A DNA stretch of 64,000 nt from Corynebacterium tuberculostearicum SK141 (GCF_000175635.1 NZ_ACVP01000037.1:1-64000); one strand, 5' to 3'; positions 20,270-30,395 are shown, counted from the first letter of the stretch. Notes: generated by a model from the sequence alone, not told the origin. Numbers and translations are program-made.

Positions 20270-21079
20270 GTGACTAATGTGAATCCGGAAAATTCGACCG
20301 ACAAGGTATCCGACGAAACCCGCGCCGGCTCCGCTGCCGGTGCGTCCGCTTCCCGTGCAGCTAAGCGCCCCGCTGGTGGAGGCGCGCACGCTAAAAAGGG
20401 CGGCCTCCCGCTGCGCGGCCTGGCGATGGTCCTCATCGCCGTGGCCGTCATGCTCGGCCTCTGGGCTTTGTACTCCATGACCTCGGGCGACGATGACTCC
20501 ACCGTTGCCTCCGAGAGCAAGCAGGAAAACTCCACCGGTTCCACCATCGGTGCCGCGCCCGAAGGATCTGCCGGCCCCGACGCCGCAGGTTCCCGTGCCC
20601 CTGGCGCGCCAGGCGCTTCCGAGGGCGCGAGTGCCCCAGCCCCCGCACCGGCGCCCACCCCAGGTGAAGGCGATGCCGCAGGCGACCCGGCTGCCTCCGG
20701 CGCTGCCGATGAGAGAGCCGCGGCCGAGGGAGATGCCGCCGCAGGCGAGGAAAACGCCCACTCCGCCGCGCGCGACCGCAACGATATTAAGGTCAGCGTC
20801 CTCAATAACTCCGGCGAGGTAGACAAGGCCAAGAAGGAAGCCGATTCCCTCAAGGGCGGCGGCTTCAAGGTTGGCTACGTGGGCAACCTGCCTGGCGATG
20901 TCCTCACCGTTCCAAAGACCACCGTCTTCTTCCCAGAAGGCGATGCCTCCGCTGAAGCACTGGCCAAGGAGGTCGCCGCTCGTTACCAGGCTGATGTCGC
21001 CCCGATGAACCGCGACCTGCCTAAGGAAGCAACCGATGAAGGCGCCGTCGTCGTCGCCCTGGCGGTACCGCAGGCCTAA
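20270..21079 (+). CDS. LytR C-terminal-domain membrane protein
   Basis: 269 residues from GTG. A basic cytosolic head leads to one membrane helix (GLAMVLIAVAVMLGLWALYSM), a long Ala/Pro/Gly/Glu-rich linker (about 75-165) and a LytR_C domain (KVSVLNNSGEVDKAKKEADSL...). LytR_C domains occur alone or appended to LytR-CpsA-Psr wall-polymer ligases. The ligase domain itself is missing, so it is probably a cell-wall accessory protein facing outward. Confidence 0.82.
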   Translation: MTNVNPENSTDKVSDETRAGSAAGASASRAAKRPAGGGAHAKKGGLPLRGLAMVLIAVAVMLGLWALYSMTSGDDDSTVASESKQENSTGSTIGAAPEGSAGPDAAGSRAPGAPGASEGASAPAPAPAPTPGEGDAAGDPAASGAADERAAAEGDAAAGEENAHSAARDRNDIKVSVLNNSGEVDKAKKEADSLKGGGFKVGYVGNLPGDVLTVPKTTVFFPEGDASAEALAKEVAARYQADVAPMNRDLPKEATDEGAVVVALAVPQA

Positions 21080-21099
21080 GCAAGCCGCGCACCTGACTT

Positions 21100-21166
21100 A
21101 AAGTCCAAGGCCATCCGGCCGAAGAGCAAGCACCATAGTTCTTCGGCCGGATGGCCTTGGACTTTT
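21100..21166 (+). terminator. Long-stem terminator after the LytR_C gene
   Basis: A stem of about 25 bp, AAAGTCCAAGGCCATCCGG... (21100-21125) against its complement (21141-21165), with a loop of about 15 nt. It is flanked by T-rich sequence on both strands, hence possibly bidirectional. Confidence 0.88.
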
Positions 21167-21248
21167 GTGATCTGAACTTGTCCGCGACCGCCCGTCCACC
21201 GGTGCGAACAGGTTAAATAAAATTCACGCCTTAATACCTGTCACCCGT

Positions 21249-21254
21249 TAAGCT
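21249..21254 (+). promoter_or_regulatory. -10 element (TAAGCT) for the YbdK-type ligase gene
   Basis: TAAGCT is 6 nt before the GTG start at 21261; no Shine-Dalgarno is present. Confidence 0.45.
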
Positions 21255-21260
21255 GAATGG

Positions 21261-22397
21261 GTGAAGATCCCGGCAGAACAATTCGCCCGCTCTCCCGAAC
21301 CAACGCTCGGCGTGGAATGGGAGGTGGCGCTCGTGGACCGTGACACGCGCGACCTTGTCCCGCGCGGCGCGGAACTCATTGACCTCGCCGCTGCAGCCCA
21401 CCCCGAGATTCATCTGGAAAAGGAATTCCTCCAGAACACGGTGGAGCTGGTCACCGGCGTCTGCCATACTGTGCCGGAAGCCATCGCTGACCTGAACACT
21501 TCCCTGAAAGCAGTGGAAGAAGCAGCCGATAAGCTGGGCATAGACGTCTGGGCCTCTGGCGGCCACCCGTTTACGGACTTCCGGGAGAACCCGCTTTCGG
21601 ATAAGCCCAGCTATCAAGAAATCATCGCGCGCACCCAGTACTGGGGCAAGCAGATGTTGCTATGGGGCACGCACGTGCACGTGGGCGTTAGCCACGAGGA
21701 CCGCGTATGGCCCATCATCAATGCATTGATGACCAAGTACCCCCACCTGCTAGCCATTTCTGCGTGCTCGCCTGGGTGGGAGGGCCTCGATACCGGCTAT
21801 GCTTCCAACCGCACCATGCTGTACCAACAGCTGCCCACCGCAGGCATGCCGTACCAATTCCGGGATTGGGCCGAGTGGCAGTCCTATATGCGCGACCAAG
21901 CCATTTCCGGCGTTATCAATCACACCGGTTCCATGCACTTTGATATTCGGCCGGCGTCCAAGTGGGGCACGGTGGAGGTGCGCGTCTCTGATGCGACGTC
22001 CAACCTGCGCGAGCTGTCCGCCATCGTGGCGCTTACTCACTGCTTGGTGGTCTATTACGACCGGCTTTTCGACGCCGCGGAGCCCCTCCCCATCCTGCAG
22101 CCCTGGCACGTAGCAGAAAATAAATGGCGCGGTGCCCGCTACGGCATGGACGCGCTAGTGATTACCTCCCGCGAGACCGATGAGGCATGGGTCAAAGACG
22201 AGCTAGCAGAGATGGTGGACGAGCTTATCCCCATCGCGCGCGAGCTGGGATGCGTCAACGAGCTCAAACTCATCCACGAAATTATCGATGGCGGCGCCGG
22301 CTATGAGCGGCAGCGCCGCCTCTTCAAAGAGACCGGAAGCTGGCGCGAGGTGGTCGAGGAGACCTGCCGCGAGCTGCACACCTTCCGCCCGCTCTAA
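21261..22397 (+). CDS. YbdK-type carboxylate-amine ligase (GCS2 family)
   Basis: 378 residues from [19 protein letters not shown] (Mg/ATP-binding Glu), [33 protein letters not shown] and [21 protein letters not shown] segments are those of the glutamate-cysteine ligase 2 family. Members show weak gamma-glutamylcysteine ligase activity in E. coli, but the true substrate is unclear. Tail-to-tail with the GT87 gene. Confidence 0.85.
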   Translation: MKIPAEQFARSPEPTLGVEWEVALVDRDTRDLVPRGAELIDLAAAAHPEIHLEKEFLQNTVELVTGVCHTVPEAIADLNTSLKAVEEAADKLGIDVWASGGHPFTDFRENPLSDKPSYQEIIARTQYWGKQMLLWGTHVHVGVSHEDRVWPIINALMTKYPHLLAISACSPGWEGLDTGYASNRTMLYQQLPTAGMPYQFRDWAEWQSYMRDQAISGVINHTGSMHFDIRPASKWGTVEVRVSDATSNLRELSAIVALTHCLVVYYDRLFDAAEPLPILQPWHVAENKWRGARYGMDALVITSRETDEAWVKDELAEMVDELIPIARELGCVNELKLIHEIIDGGAGYERQRRLFKETGSWREVVEETCRELHTFRPL

Positions 22398-22421
22398 AGC
22401 AGCGAGCAGGCTGGCTCGGGG

Positions 22422-23906
22422 CTAGTCCTCTGGGCGTGAGTGGCGACCGTAGGCTGGGGTATCGGGGATATCGGTGATGTCCTGGGCCGCCGGGAACGCG
22501 CGCGTTTCCGGCCCTACCGCGGGCATTTCTGCCGTTTCATCGCTGACGGGTTGCGCTGCCCGTGAATGCCCCTGGCCCCCACGGCTCGTAGTTGCGGTAT
22601 TAAACGAGCGCGCCGGGCGTGCCCCGGCCTCCGCGCCAGCGGGCTTTGCGCCAGCGGGCTGCGCAGGCAGATGGTGGCGGCCTGGGGCGGGCGCTTCCTC
22701 TTCCGGCTGGGTGCCAGGGATAAAACCCCACACCGCGTAGAAGGCGATAAAGAGGACGCCGGCGCCGGTGAAGGCCAACATTCCCCACGGCTGCAGATCC
22801 CAGTGGTTGAGCGAGCGGCTAGCAGCAGACAGCCACACGGGGGCGGAGATGAACGGCAGGGTCACCGCACACATCGCCAGCACCGATACGAGGCCAGCGA
22901 CCTGCGCGCCAAGGATGCCGGGCAGGCGCTTGCCCAGACCCTGGTTGACGGCAACCAGCACGACGATGGCCAGCGGCACCGTCCACACCCAATGGTGATA
23001 CCAAGAGAAGGGGGAGACCAAGCAGGAGCTGATGCCAGCAAGCGCAAGTGCGGCGGAATTATTGCGGTGCTTCATCGCGGTGCGCAGCGCCAGGCAGGTC
23101 AAAATGAAGACCACGACCACGGCGGCGAGCCAGATCCAGCCGCCATCGATGCCCCACGCGCGGACCATCACCGAGCGAATGGACTGCGCACCTGGGTTGG
23201 TGTGCTCGCCCACGCGGGAGGACTTAAAGATAGCGTCGGTCCAGAAATCGGCGGCATCCGGAATGGTGACGAAACCAATGGCAACGGTCACTGCGAAGGT
23301 AAGGATGGCGATGATCGCTTGCCACCAGCGCTTCTGGAAGAGCAAGACCAGACCCATATAGGCCGGGGTGAGCTTCATACCCGCGGCCAAACCAATTCCG
23401 ATGCCCGGCAAAGCGCGCTTGCGCGGGAGGATGTCCAAGGCCACCAGCAGCATCAAAAAGATGTTGATCTGGCCAAAGAATAAGGTGCCGTGCACCGGCT
23501 CATTCGCCGGGGTGCAGCACAGCAGCAAAAGGCCCAACAGCCACATTGCCGGGGAGAGCTTGAGGCCGCGCTCGCGCAGAACCAGCATAATAACCGTGAA
23601 CAAGGCGAGGGCGGTGCCGCCCTGCCAAAGGAGGATTAAGGGGGCGTCGTCAAGCGTGGAAAGCCACGTGAAAAGGGTGCCGGAGAAGGGCGGATAGGTA
23701 AAAGGCAGGTCGCCAATGTAGGCGTTATCGTAGAGGTCCGCGCCTTGGGCCACCTCGCCGCCGGCGAGCCAATAAATCTTCAGATCCAGGGGAACGCGCC
23801 ACACAAAGGCGCTATTGCCGTCGAAGATGCTGAAGCGGTAGACGATGACGCCGACGAGAGCGGCGAGCAAAGTCACCATAGTGGGAAGCCCATAAAGCTT
23901 TTTCAC
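22422..23906 (-). CDS. GT87 (DUF2029) polyprenol-phosphate-mannose-type mannosyltransferase
   Basis: 494 residues from GTG. About ten membrane helices cover the first 400 residues, with the early loop signature LDLKIYWLAGGEVAQGADLYD and FTYPPFSGTLF. A disordered Pro/Ala-rich tail follows. Corynebacterial relatives add mannose to lipomannan/lipoglycans from the lipid donor on the outer membrane face. The acceptor is unknown here. It begins 15 nt after mnhG and is probably the last gene of the antiporter operon. The antisense of STLDDAPLIL is a one-mismatch copy of the dispersed word. Confidence 0.85.
   Translation of the reverse strand: MKKLYGLPTMVTLLAALVGVIVYRFSIFDGNSAFVWRVPLDLKIYWLAGGEVAQGADLYDNAYIGDLPFTYPPFSGTLFTWLSTLDDAPLILLWQGGTALALFTVIMLVLRERGLKLSPAMWLLGLLLLCCTPANEPVHGTLFFGQINIFLMLLVALDILPRKRALPGIGIGLAAGMKLTPAYMGLVLLFQKRWWQAIIAILTFAVTVAIGFVTIPDAADFWTDAIFKSSRVGEHTNPGAQSIRSVMVRAWGIDGGWIWLAAVVVVFILTCLALRTAMKHRNNSAALALAGISSCLVSPFSWYHHWVWTVPLAIVVLVAVNQGLGKRLPGILGAQVAGLVSVLAMCAVTLPFISAPVWLSAASRSLNHWDLQPWGMLAFTGAGVLFIAFYAVWGFIPGTQPEEEAPAPGRHHLPAQPAGAKPAGAEAGARPARSFNTATTSRGGQGHSRAAQPVSDETAEMPAVGPETRAFPAAQDITDIPDTPAYGRHSRPED
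23640..23656 (+). repeat. Dispersed 17-bp word, copy 4 (one mismatch)
   Basis: GGGGGCGTCGTCAAGCG, antisense to TLDDAPL in the GT87 gene. Confidence 0.65.
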
Positions 23907-23921
23907 GGTGAAAAGCGTCTC

Positions 23922-24302
23922 CTACTTGCGGCGCAGCGACTTCGCGGCGGGTCGGTCGTTGCGGGACATGGATTCCTCGGTGCCGTACAGGCCCTCACGG
24001 CGTGCAATACGCGAGGTGCGCTGCGCGGTTACCGGGCTAGTGAACATGGCAAACAGTACCAGCAAAACGAGTATTCCTAAATCCCCGCGCTCGGCCACGC
24101 TGAAGGATTCCGCGCCCGTGATGCGGATAAACGCGCCCAGGATCGTGAGGATAAGCCCGGTGGTCTGTGGCTTGCTCACCGCGTGTACGCGCGACATCGT
24201 GTCCTTGAATCGGGCGATGCCGATGGCCGCGGCCAAGGTGAGGACGCTGCCGCCAATAATGAGGATGAGCGAGAGTACATCTGCAATAAAGGACCAGCTC
24301 AT
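23922..24302 (-). CDS. mnhG: Na+/H+ antiporter subunit G
   Basis: 126 residues with three helices. VLSLILIIGGSVLTLAAAIGIARFKDTMSRVHAVSKPQTTGL is the MnhG/MrpG signature. It is part of the multi-subunit Mrp complex that extrudes Na+ in exchange for H+. It overlaps mnhF by 4 bp. The C-terminal 35 residues are basic and probably cytosolic. Confidence 0.93.
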   Translation of the reverse strand: MSWSFIADVLSLILIIGGSVLTLAAAIGIARFKDTMSRVHAVSKPQTTGLILTILGAFIRITGAESFSVAERGDLGILVLLVLFAMFTSPVTAQRTSRIARREGLYGTEESMSRNDRPAAKSLRRK

Positions 24303-24574
24303 TGGCTATCCCTCTTCCTAAACCTGGTGACGGATACGGTGGAAATGAATCCCAGTAGCGCAATGACCAGCATGGCTGAGACTACGGTCGTGTTAAGCGA
24401 CCAGCACATATAGGTAGCCAGCGCGCACTGGAACATCGCGGTAAAGCCATCCATGCCCACCAAGCGGTCCAGCGAATTGGGGCCGGTGACAATGCGCCAG
24501 ACGGTGATGAGGAAGGAGACCACCAGCAGCGCGGCGGCCACCAACAAAATCGCGTTATAGATCTGCGGATCCAT
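24299..24574 (-). CDS. mnhF: Na+/H+ antiporter subunit F
   Basis: 91 residues with three helices. VTGPNSLDRLVGMDGFTAM is the MnhF/MrpF signature (RxxxGPxxxDRxxAxD-like). It overlaps mnhE by 1 nt and mnhG by 4. Confidence 0.93.
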   Translation of the reverse strand: MDPQIYNAILLVAAALLVVSFLITVWRIVTGPNSLDRLVGMDGFTAMFQCALATYMCWSLNTTVVSAMLVIALLGFISTVSVTRFRKRDSQ

Positions 24575-25101
24575 TAGGGGTGGCTCCTTTCAAAGATGTC
24601 GATGAATGAGGCCTCAAGGTGGGCCACGGCGCCGATTTCGCGCTGAATCTGGGCCTCATCGCGGGCGTCTAAGATATGGACGGTAATCATGCGATTGGCA
24701 ATGTCGATATCGGTCACCGTGCCGCCTGGCTGCAGGTTATACAGCGTTACGGCCAGGGAGAGTACGAACTCATTATCCAAGCGCATGGGCAGCTCCAAGA
24801 TGGCGGTCTTGGGCACCGGCTGCGGGCGCACGGCCAGCCAGCCCACCTTGAGCGAGGCGTAGAACAGCTCCCAGAACCAGCGGATCATGAACGCAACGAG
24901 CTTGCCCCAAGAGACGTCGATGCCGGTGATAGGCATGGCCGGCAGCGGCAGGGCAAAGACAATGACGAAGCCAATGATAAGCCCGGCTACCAGGTTGCCC
25001 ACGGTAACCTCGCCCATGAGCATGCACCACATGACTACCAGCCAGACGATGAACCACGGGCGGAAGCGGTGGCGCAGGCCGGAAAAGCGCGTGTTAGTCA
25101 T
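24574..25101 (-). CDS. mnhE: Na+/H+ antiporter subunit E
   Basis: 175 residues. Membrane helices lie at the N-terminus (WFIVWLVVMWCMLMGEVTVGNLVAGLIIGF). LYNLQPGGTVTDID and VHILDARDE match the MnhE cytosolic domain. It overlaps mnhD by 8 nt. Confidence 0.92.
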   Translation of the reverse strand: MTNTRFSGLRHRFRPWFIVWLVVMWCMLMGEVTVGNLVAGLIIGFVIVFALPLPAMPITGIDVSWGKLVAFMIRWFWELFYASLKVGWLAVRPQPVPKTAILELPMRLDNEFVLSLAVTLYNLQPGGTVTDIDIANRMITVHILDARDEAQIQREIGAVAHLEASFIDIFERSHP

Positions 25102-26920
25102 CGCTAATATCCTTCCTCTTGGCGGCGTCCGGGGACTTTACATCCGTGGAATGCGAATCGCGGCCGCCGGCTTCTGGGTCGGTGCGGGCATCTAAGCCCG
25201 GTGAGGCCGGAGGCTCCGCCTCAGGGGAGGGGTTGCGGCGATTTTCATAGGAGTCCGCGCCGCCGGTGTAGCGCTCCTTCTGGTTGAGGTGGCGGGTGGG
25301 ATCATCCGCGCGGTCGCCCAGCACCGCGTACTGGTAGATGGACGTATCTTGTGCGGATTCGGCAGCGCGGGTAGTCACGCCGGACATTGGGCCGGCCAGG
25401 AAGGTAATGGACGTAGACGCGGCCACCAGCAGGGTAGTAGACGCAATCATGCCAAAGGGCACGCGGCCCACATCCTGGCGGGAGGAAAATTCCACCTCAT
25501 CGGTGATATCGGAAAGCGGGGCGGGGCGCGCGAGCGCCATGTTGCCTTCCGGGGCATCGGCGCGGTCGCGCTGGAAGCCCTTGGCCCATACCAGCATCAT
25601 GACGTAGAGGGTCAGCAGCGAGGTAACCACCGCACCGACGATGAGCACCCATGCCATCCAGGAACCTTCATTCGCACCGGCCTGCAACAAGATGACCTTG
25701 CCCAAGAATCCGGAGAACGGTGGGATGCCACCCAGGTTAATGGCCGGGATGAAATACAAAATTCCGATCAGCGGGGCCGAGTACATGAGCGAACCCAAGC
25801 GGCGCAGCGACGAGGTGCCGGCCTGGCGCTCAACCAGTCCGACCACAAGGAATAGCGCGGTTTGGACCAGAATGTGGTGCACGGCGTAGAAGATGGCGCC
25901 GGACAGGCCCTGGGCGGTGCCGAGGGAAACACCGAAGATCATGTAGCCAATGTGGCTAACCAGGGTAAAGGATAAAAGGCGTTTAATATCGGACTGCGCA
26001 ATCGCGCCTAAGATGCCCACCAACATCGTGGCGAGGGCGACCCACATGAGCACGGTATCGAGCCCACCGGCGGTGAAGACGGTGGTGCGGGCGCGGATGA
26101 TGGCGTAGACACCGACCTTGGTCAGCAGGCCGGCGAAGACGGCCGTGACTAGTGACGGCGCCGTGGGATACGAGTCTGGCAGCCAAGCGTCCAGCGGCAC
26201 CACGGCCGCTTTAATACCGAAGGCGACGAGGAGTGTGGCAAAGATGGCGGTGCGGGTGCCCTCCGGGATGTCCTGCATGCGCTGGCCAATCTGGGCCATG
26301 TTCATCGTGCCCACGGAAGAATACACAAATCCCAATGCGAGCAAGAAAATCATGGATGAGGCCATGGACACCATCACGTAACCCACACCGGCGCGCACGC
26401 GACCGGCCGAGGCACCTAGGGTCAACAGCACATACGACGCCACGAGGAAGACCTCGAAGCCCACGTAGAGGTTGAAGAGGTCGCCGGCCAAGAAGGAGAT
26501 ATTAACGCCCATGGTCAGCAGCATGTAGGTGGGCAGGAAGACGGCCACCGGGTCGTCCTTGGTGCCATCGCGCACGCCCTGGGAAATGGCATACCAAATG
26601 ACAGAAAACAGCACCACGGAGGACGTAAAGAGCATCACCGCAGACAGACGATCCGCTACAAGCGTGATGCCCACTGGGGCGTCCCAGCCACCTACCTGCA
26701 GCGTTTGGATGCCCTCAAAATCCGCAATGAGGATGAGGATGGCATTAACTACCGCGGTAATGAGCAGCGAGAAAAATACGATCTGGCGCTGCGCATTGGG
26801 CGTGCGGCAAAAGATCAAGGCGAGGGCCGCGGCCACTGCCGGGATGATAATGGGCAGCGGAATGAGGTAGCCGATGTAAGGAAAGAGGACATCGACAAGC
26901 GGCTGTACGGTCTCACTCAT
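25094..26920 (-). CDS. mnhD: Na+/H+ antiporter subunit D
   Basis: 608 residues, NuoN/NuoL-like proton channel family with about 14 helices. Conserved charged segments include KAAVVPLDAWLPDSYPTAPSLVTAVFAGLLTKVGVYA (Lys in the channel half) and DIKRLLSFTLVSHIGYM. The last 75 residues are a disordered, charged tail not found in short MnhD proteins. It overlaps mnhC by 8 nt. Confidence 0.94.
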   Translation of the reverse strand: MSETVQPLVDVLFPYIGYLIPLPIIIPAVAAALALIFCRTPNAQRQIVFFSLLITAVVNAILILIADFEGIQTLQVGGWDAPVGITLVADRLSAVMLFTSSVVLFSVIWYAISQGVRDGTKDDPVAVFLPTYMLLTMGVNISFLAGDLFNLYVGFEVFLVASYVLLTLGASAGRVRAGVGYVMVSMASSMIFLLALGFVYSSVGTMNMAQIGQRMQDIPEGTRTAIFATLLVAFGIKAAVVPLDAWLPDSYPTAPSLVTAVFAGLLTKVGVYAIIRARTTVFTAGGLDTVLMWVALATMLVGILGAIAQSDIKRLLSFTLVSHIGYMIFGVSLGTAQGLSGAIFYAVHHILVQTALFLVVGLVERQAGTSSLRRLGSLMYSAPLIGILYFIPAINLGGIPPFSGFLGKVILLQAGANEGSWMAWVLIVGAVVTSLLTLYVMMLVWAKGFQRDRADAPEGNMALARPAPLSDITDEVEFSSRQDVGRVPFGMIASTTLLVAASTSITFLAGPMSGVTTRAAESAQDTSIYQYAVLGDRADDPTRHLNQKERYTGGADSYENRRNPSPEAEPPASPGLDARTDPEAGGRDSHSTDVKSPDAAKRKDISDD

Positions 26921-27413
26921 CGCGGGCCCCCTTTACCGGCTCCTCGAAAGATGCGGGGCCGAAATTATCGCCTTGCTTGGTGGCGCGGCCCGTAGTCGGA
27001 TCATTGGACGCATCGTGGTCCGGGCCGGCGGCCGCATTGCCGGGGCGCGCGGCTTTGGCGGCAATTGCGGTATCTTCCGCGTCATCTTCAATGACATCGT
27101 CCGTGCGGTAGCGGTACTGCCGGTATGCCAAGGTGAGGATGAAAGCCGTCAACGCCATGGAAATGACGATGGCGGTAAGAATCATCGCCTGCGCCAGTGG
27201 ATCCGCAATCTCGGCGCCGTAAGGCTCCGACTCGCGGCCGTCGATAGGCGGGGAACCGGCCGAACCGCCGGACTGCAGTAAGAAGAGGTTGGCGCCATTG
27301 CCCAAAAGCAACAGTCCAAGCAGCATTTTGGTCATGGCGCGGTCCAGGAGTAGGTAGACGCCCGCGGCTACGAGCACACCGGCGGCCAAGAGGAGGAAGA
27401 GGTTGGCTTCCAT
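26913..27413 (-). CDS. mnhC: Na+/H+ antiporter subunit C
   Basis: 166 residues, NuoK-like with three helices. YLLLDRAMTKMLLGLLLLGNGANLFLL is the MnhC signature, and DPLAQAMILTAIVISMALTAFIL is helix 3. A hydrophilic tail of about 55 residues follows. It starts directly after the mnhA stop codon. Confidence 0.93.
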   Translation of the reverse strand: MEANLFLLLAAGVLVAAGVYLLLDRAMTKMLLGLLLLGNGANLFLLQSGGSAGSPPIDGRESEPYGAEIADPLAQAMILTAIVISMALTAFILTLAYRQYRYRTDDVIEDDAEDTAIAAKAARPGNAAAGPDHDASNDPTTGRATKQGDNFGPASFEEPVKGARDE

Positions 27414-30395
27414 TTATTTCTCCTTCCCTGTGGTGGCGGTTGTGCTTGCTGTGGCGGCTTGTTTCTTTTCCTTGCGCTGGGCCCGTTGCGCCTTTTGCTT
27501 GGCGGTGCGTTGGCGTTGCTGCCGGGCCAGCGAGCGAGCGCGATCGCGGGCGCGCTGCTTACGCATATCCTCTTCCTCATCCAACTTGGCGCCCAAGGAA
27601 CTCAGGATGTAGAGCGTTAGCCCCACCACGATGAGGTAGACACCTGCGTCAAAGACCAACGCTGAAGGCAGTGAAACCTTGCCAATGAGCGGAATCTCCG
27701 GCGAGGTGTACCCGCTGGTAAGCGGCGGGTGGCCAAAGAACATGGGAGCCACTGCGGCCAGGGCGGACAAGAAGAGGCCGGTGCCCATGGTGCGTCCGGC
27801 GTCGATAGGCAGGGTCTCTTCCAATTCCGCACGCCCGCCGGCCAGGTAGCGCAGGATGAGCGCCAGCGCGGCGACGAGGCCGCCGGCAAAGCCGCCACCC
27901 GGGGCGTTGTGGCCGGCGAAGAAGAAGTAGAAGGACAGCGCGACCATGGACGGGAAGAGCACGCGGGTAGAGACATCGATCATCAGTGAGCGGTTGAGCG
28001 CCTGCTCCGATTCCACCCCGGCCGCCAGCCAGCGTCGGCCGGTAACCCGCAGGGTGGGACGGCGACTTTCGCGGCCGAAGGATTGGGTGCGATAAATCAG
28101 AGAGACCACGCCTAGGGCGGCGATGATGATCACCGTGATTTCGCCAAAGGTATCCCATGCGCGCAGGTCCACCAGCAAGACGTTGACAGCATTGGCGCCG
28201 TGTCCAATCTCCTTGGCCAGATCCGGCATGAACTCGGAGATGGGCTTGGACTGGCGAGCGTTGATGGCAAACATTGCAACCACGGTGACCGTCAGGCCCG
28301 TGCCCACCGATAGCCACGCGCGCAGGCGACCCATCTTGGGGTCTTGCTTCCACTCGGTGGAGGCAGGCATGCGGCGCAGGACCAGCATGAAGATAACCAT
28401 TACGATGGTCTCCGTCAGCAGCTGGGTCAGCGCAAGATCTGGTGCACCGTGGAGCGCAAAAATAAAGGCGAGCGTATAACCGGTCACGCCCACGATGATG
28501 ACGGCGGACAGACGGTTATCGGTGACCGTGGCGGCTACGGCGGCCACCATGATGATGAAGGCGGCGACGATCTGCCAAGGATTTTCCGCCACAATCATGC
28601 GGATATCGGTGAGATCGCCCTTGATGATCATAGCCAGTGGCAGCAGCATCAATGTGGCAAAGATAACCGTCAAGTTCAGCTGCAGGGAGCCGCGCTGCGT
28701 GGTTGCCGTCGTGCGCAGTGAGAGCTGGCGTAAAAGAGCGATGACCGAGTCATAGGCATCATCCGCATTGCCCAGCGCAGGATAGGCGAATTGCCACTTG
28801 ACCAGGACCTGGCGTTGCCAGTGCATAATAATACCGCCCACGATAATGAGCGCGGAGAGGCCGAGTGCCACGGAAAGTCCATGCCACAGGGCTAGTTCGC
28901 TATGCTCCTTCGGGGCGAAGGTGGAGTCGAGGTGCTGGTCAAAGGCCGCCGATAGGGGCTTGGGGAACACACCAAGTGCCACGGTTAGGGCAGTGAGCAG
29001 GGCAGGAGAGAGCCATAATCCCATAGTTACGGGATGCATCTTGGCGACGGCCTCTGCCGGCTCCGTTCCATTGACCTCCTTCTTGGTGGCAAAGGCACCC
29101 CACAAAAAGCGCAGCGTATAGGCCATCGTGAGGATAGAACCGAGGACATAGGCTACAAGCATCATATTGCGTGGCATGCCGGCCAAGAGCTCCTCGTGCA
29201 TGGTGGCTTCCAGCACGGCCTCTTTGGCCACGAAGCCAAATAGAGGTGGGACGCCGGCCATGGAGAACCCGGAAATGATCGCAATGCCGAAGAGGAATGG
29301 TTCTTTGCGCCCCATTCCGGATAGCTTGGTGATATCCCTTGTGCCTGAGCAGTGATCTATAGCGCCGACGACCATAAAAAGCGCCGCCTTAAATAGCGAG
29401 TGTGCAAAGGTCAGCGCGAGACCAGCCTGCATGGCTTCCCGCGAGCCTACGGCCATGATGGAGGTGATAAACCCTAGCTGGGAGACGGTGCCATAAGCCA
29501 AAATCAGCTTCAGGTCGCGCTGCTTGAGCGCCATCCAGCCGCCGAGCAGCATGGTAAATACGCCTAGGGAGATAACCACCACGTGCCAGGTGGCCACCTC
29601 ATACATTGAGGGCGCCAGGCGCCCGATTAGGTAGATGCCGGCCTTAACCATCGCGGCGGAGTGGAGATAAGCGGAGACTGGAGTCGGGGCCGCCATCGCT
29701 CCGGGGAGCCAAAAGTGCGCCGGTGCAATTGCAGACTTTGTCAGTGCACCCGCCAAGATGAGCACGATGGCCACCGTGACATAGGGCGTCTGCGCAAAGT
29801 TCTCATAGGCGGAAATATCACTAAAGGTCCACGCCCCAGTTTGCCGTCCGAGCAAGATAATGCCCATGAGCATGGTTAGCCCGCCCAGAGCGGTGACCAT
29901 CAGCGCCTGCTGTGCCGCGCGGCGGGAGGAGGCTCGTTCCGCATAGTAGCTAACCAAGAGATAAGACAGCAGGGAGGTAATCTCCCAGAACACGTACATG
30001 AGCAGGAAATTGTCCGCGGCCACTAGACCAAACATGGCGGTGGCAAAGCCCACCATTTGCGCGGCGAACATGGCCAAGCGGCGCCGCGTGCCGTCAAAAT
30101 AGCCCCAGCAATACACCAGGACAAGCGCGCCCATGCCCAGGATGATGAGGCTAAATAGTGCGCCTAGCCCGTCCAAGCGGAGGTCAAAACTGAGGTTCGC
30201 GGACGGCATCCATTCCACGGTGCGTTCGACCGCGCCGCCGTCTGTGAAGGTGCCGCGCAGGAAATGCACGAGGGTCCACACGAAGCCAGCGCCGGGGACC
30301 AGTGCCAAAATTCCAAAAGCCGGGCGACCCATTCGCATGATGAGCAGCGGTGCTACCACGGTGGCAGCGATGAGAGTACCCAGGAGTATTAGCAC
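27414..30395 (-). CDS. mnhA: Na+/H+ antiporter subunit A/B fusion
   Basis: 993 residues from GTG at 30395, chosen because AAAAGGAG precedes it on the minus strand and the protein then opens directly in a membrane helix (LILLGTLIAATVVAPLLI). An ATG 93 nt upstream gives a hydrophilic, non-family head. The N-terminal part is NuoL-like (YYAERASSRRAAQQALMVTALGGL; AHFWLPGAMAAPTPVSAYLHSAAMVKAGIYL; TVSQLGF). A DUF4040 region (GYTLAFIFALHGAPDLALTQLLTETIVMVIFMLVLRRMP) and a complete MnhB domain (STRVLFPSMVALSFYFFFAGHNAPGGGFAGGL) follow. There is no separate mnhB, as in other corynebacterial Mrp operons. First gene of the operon. Confidence 0.93.
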   Translation of the reverse strand: MLILLGTLIAATVVAPLLIMRMGRPAFGILALVPGAGFVWTLVHFLRGTFTDGGAVERTVEWMPSANLSFDLRLDGLGALFSLIILGMGALVLVYCWGYFDGTRRRLAMFAAQMVGFATAMFGLVAADNFLLMYVFWEITSLLSYLLVSYYAERASSRRAAQQALMVTALGGLTMLMGIILLGRQTGAWTFSDISAYENFAQTPYVTVAIVLILAGALTKSAIAPAHFWLPGAMAAPTPVSAYLHSAAMVKAGIYLIGRLAPSMYEVATWHVVVISLGVFTMLLGGWMALKQRDLKLILAYGTVSQLGFITSIMAVGSREAMQAGLALTFAHSLFKAALFMVVGAIDHCSGTRDITKLSGMGRKEPFLFGIAIISGFSMAGVPPLFGFVAKEAVLEATMHEELLAGMPRNMMLVAYVLGSILTMAYTLRFLWGAFATKKEVNGTEPAEAVAKMHPVTMGLWLSPALLTALTVALGVFPKPLSAAFDQHLDSTFAPKEHSELALWHGLSVALGLSALIIVGGIIMHWQRQVLVKWQFAYPALGNADDAYDSVIALLRQLSLRTTATTQRGSLQLNLTVIFATLMLLPLAMIIKGDLTDIRMIVAENPWQIVAAFIIMVAAVAATVTDNRLSAVIIVGVTGYTLAFIFALHGAPDLALTQLLTETIVMVIFMLVLRRMPASTEWKQDPKMGRLRAWLSVGTGLTVTVVAMFAINARQSKPISEFMPDLAKEIGHGANAVNVLLVDLRAWDTFGEITVIIIAALGVVSLIYRTQSFGRESRRPTLRVTGRRWLAAGVESEQALNRSLMIDVSTRVLFPSMVALSFYFFFAGHNAPGGGFAGGLVAALALILRYLAGGRAELEETLPIDAGRTMGTGLFLSALAAVAPMFFGHPPLTSGYTSPEIPLIGKVSLPSALVFDAGVYLIVVGLTLYILSSLGAKLDEEEDMRKQRARDRARSLARQQRQRTAKQKAQRAQRKEKKQAATASTTATTGKEK

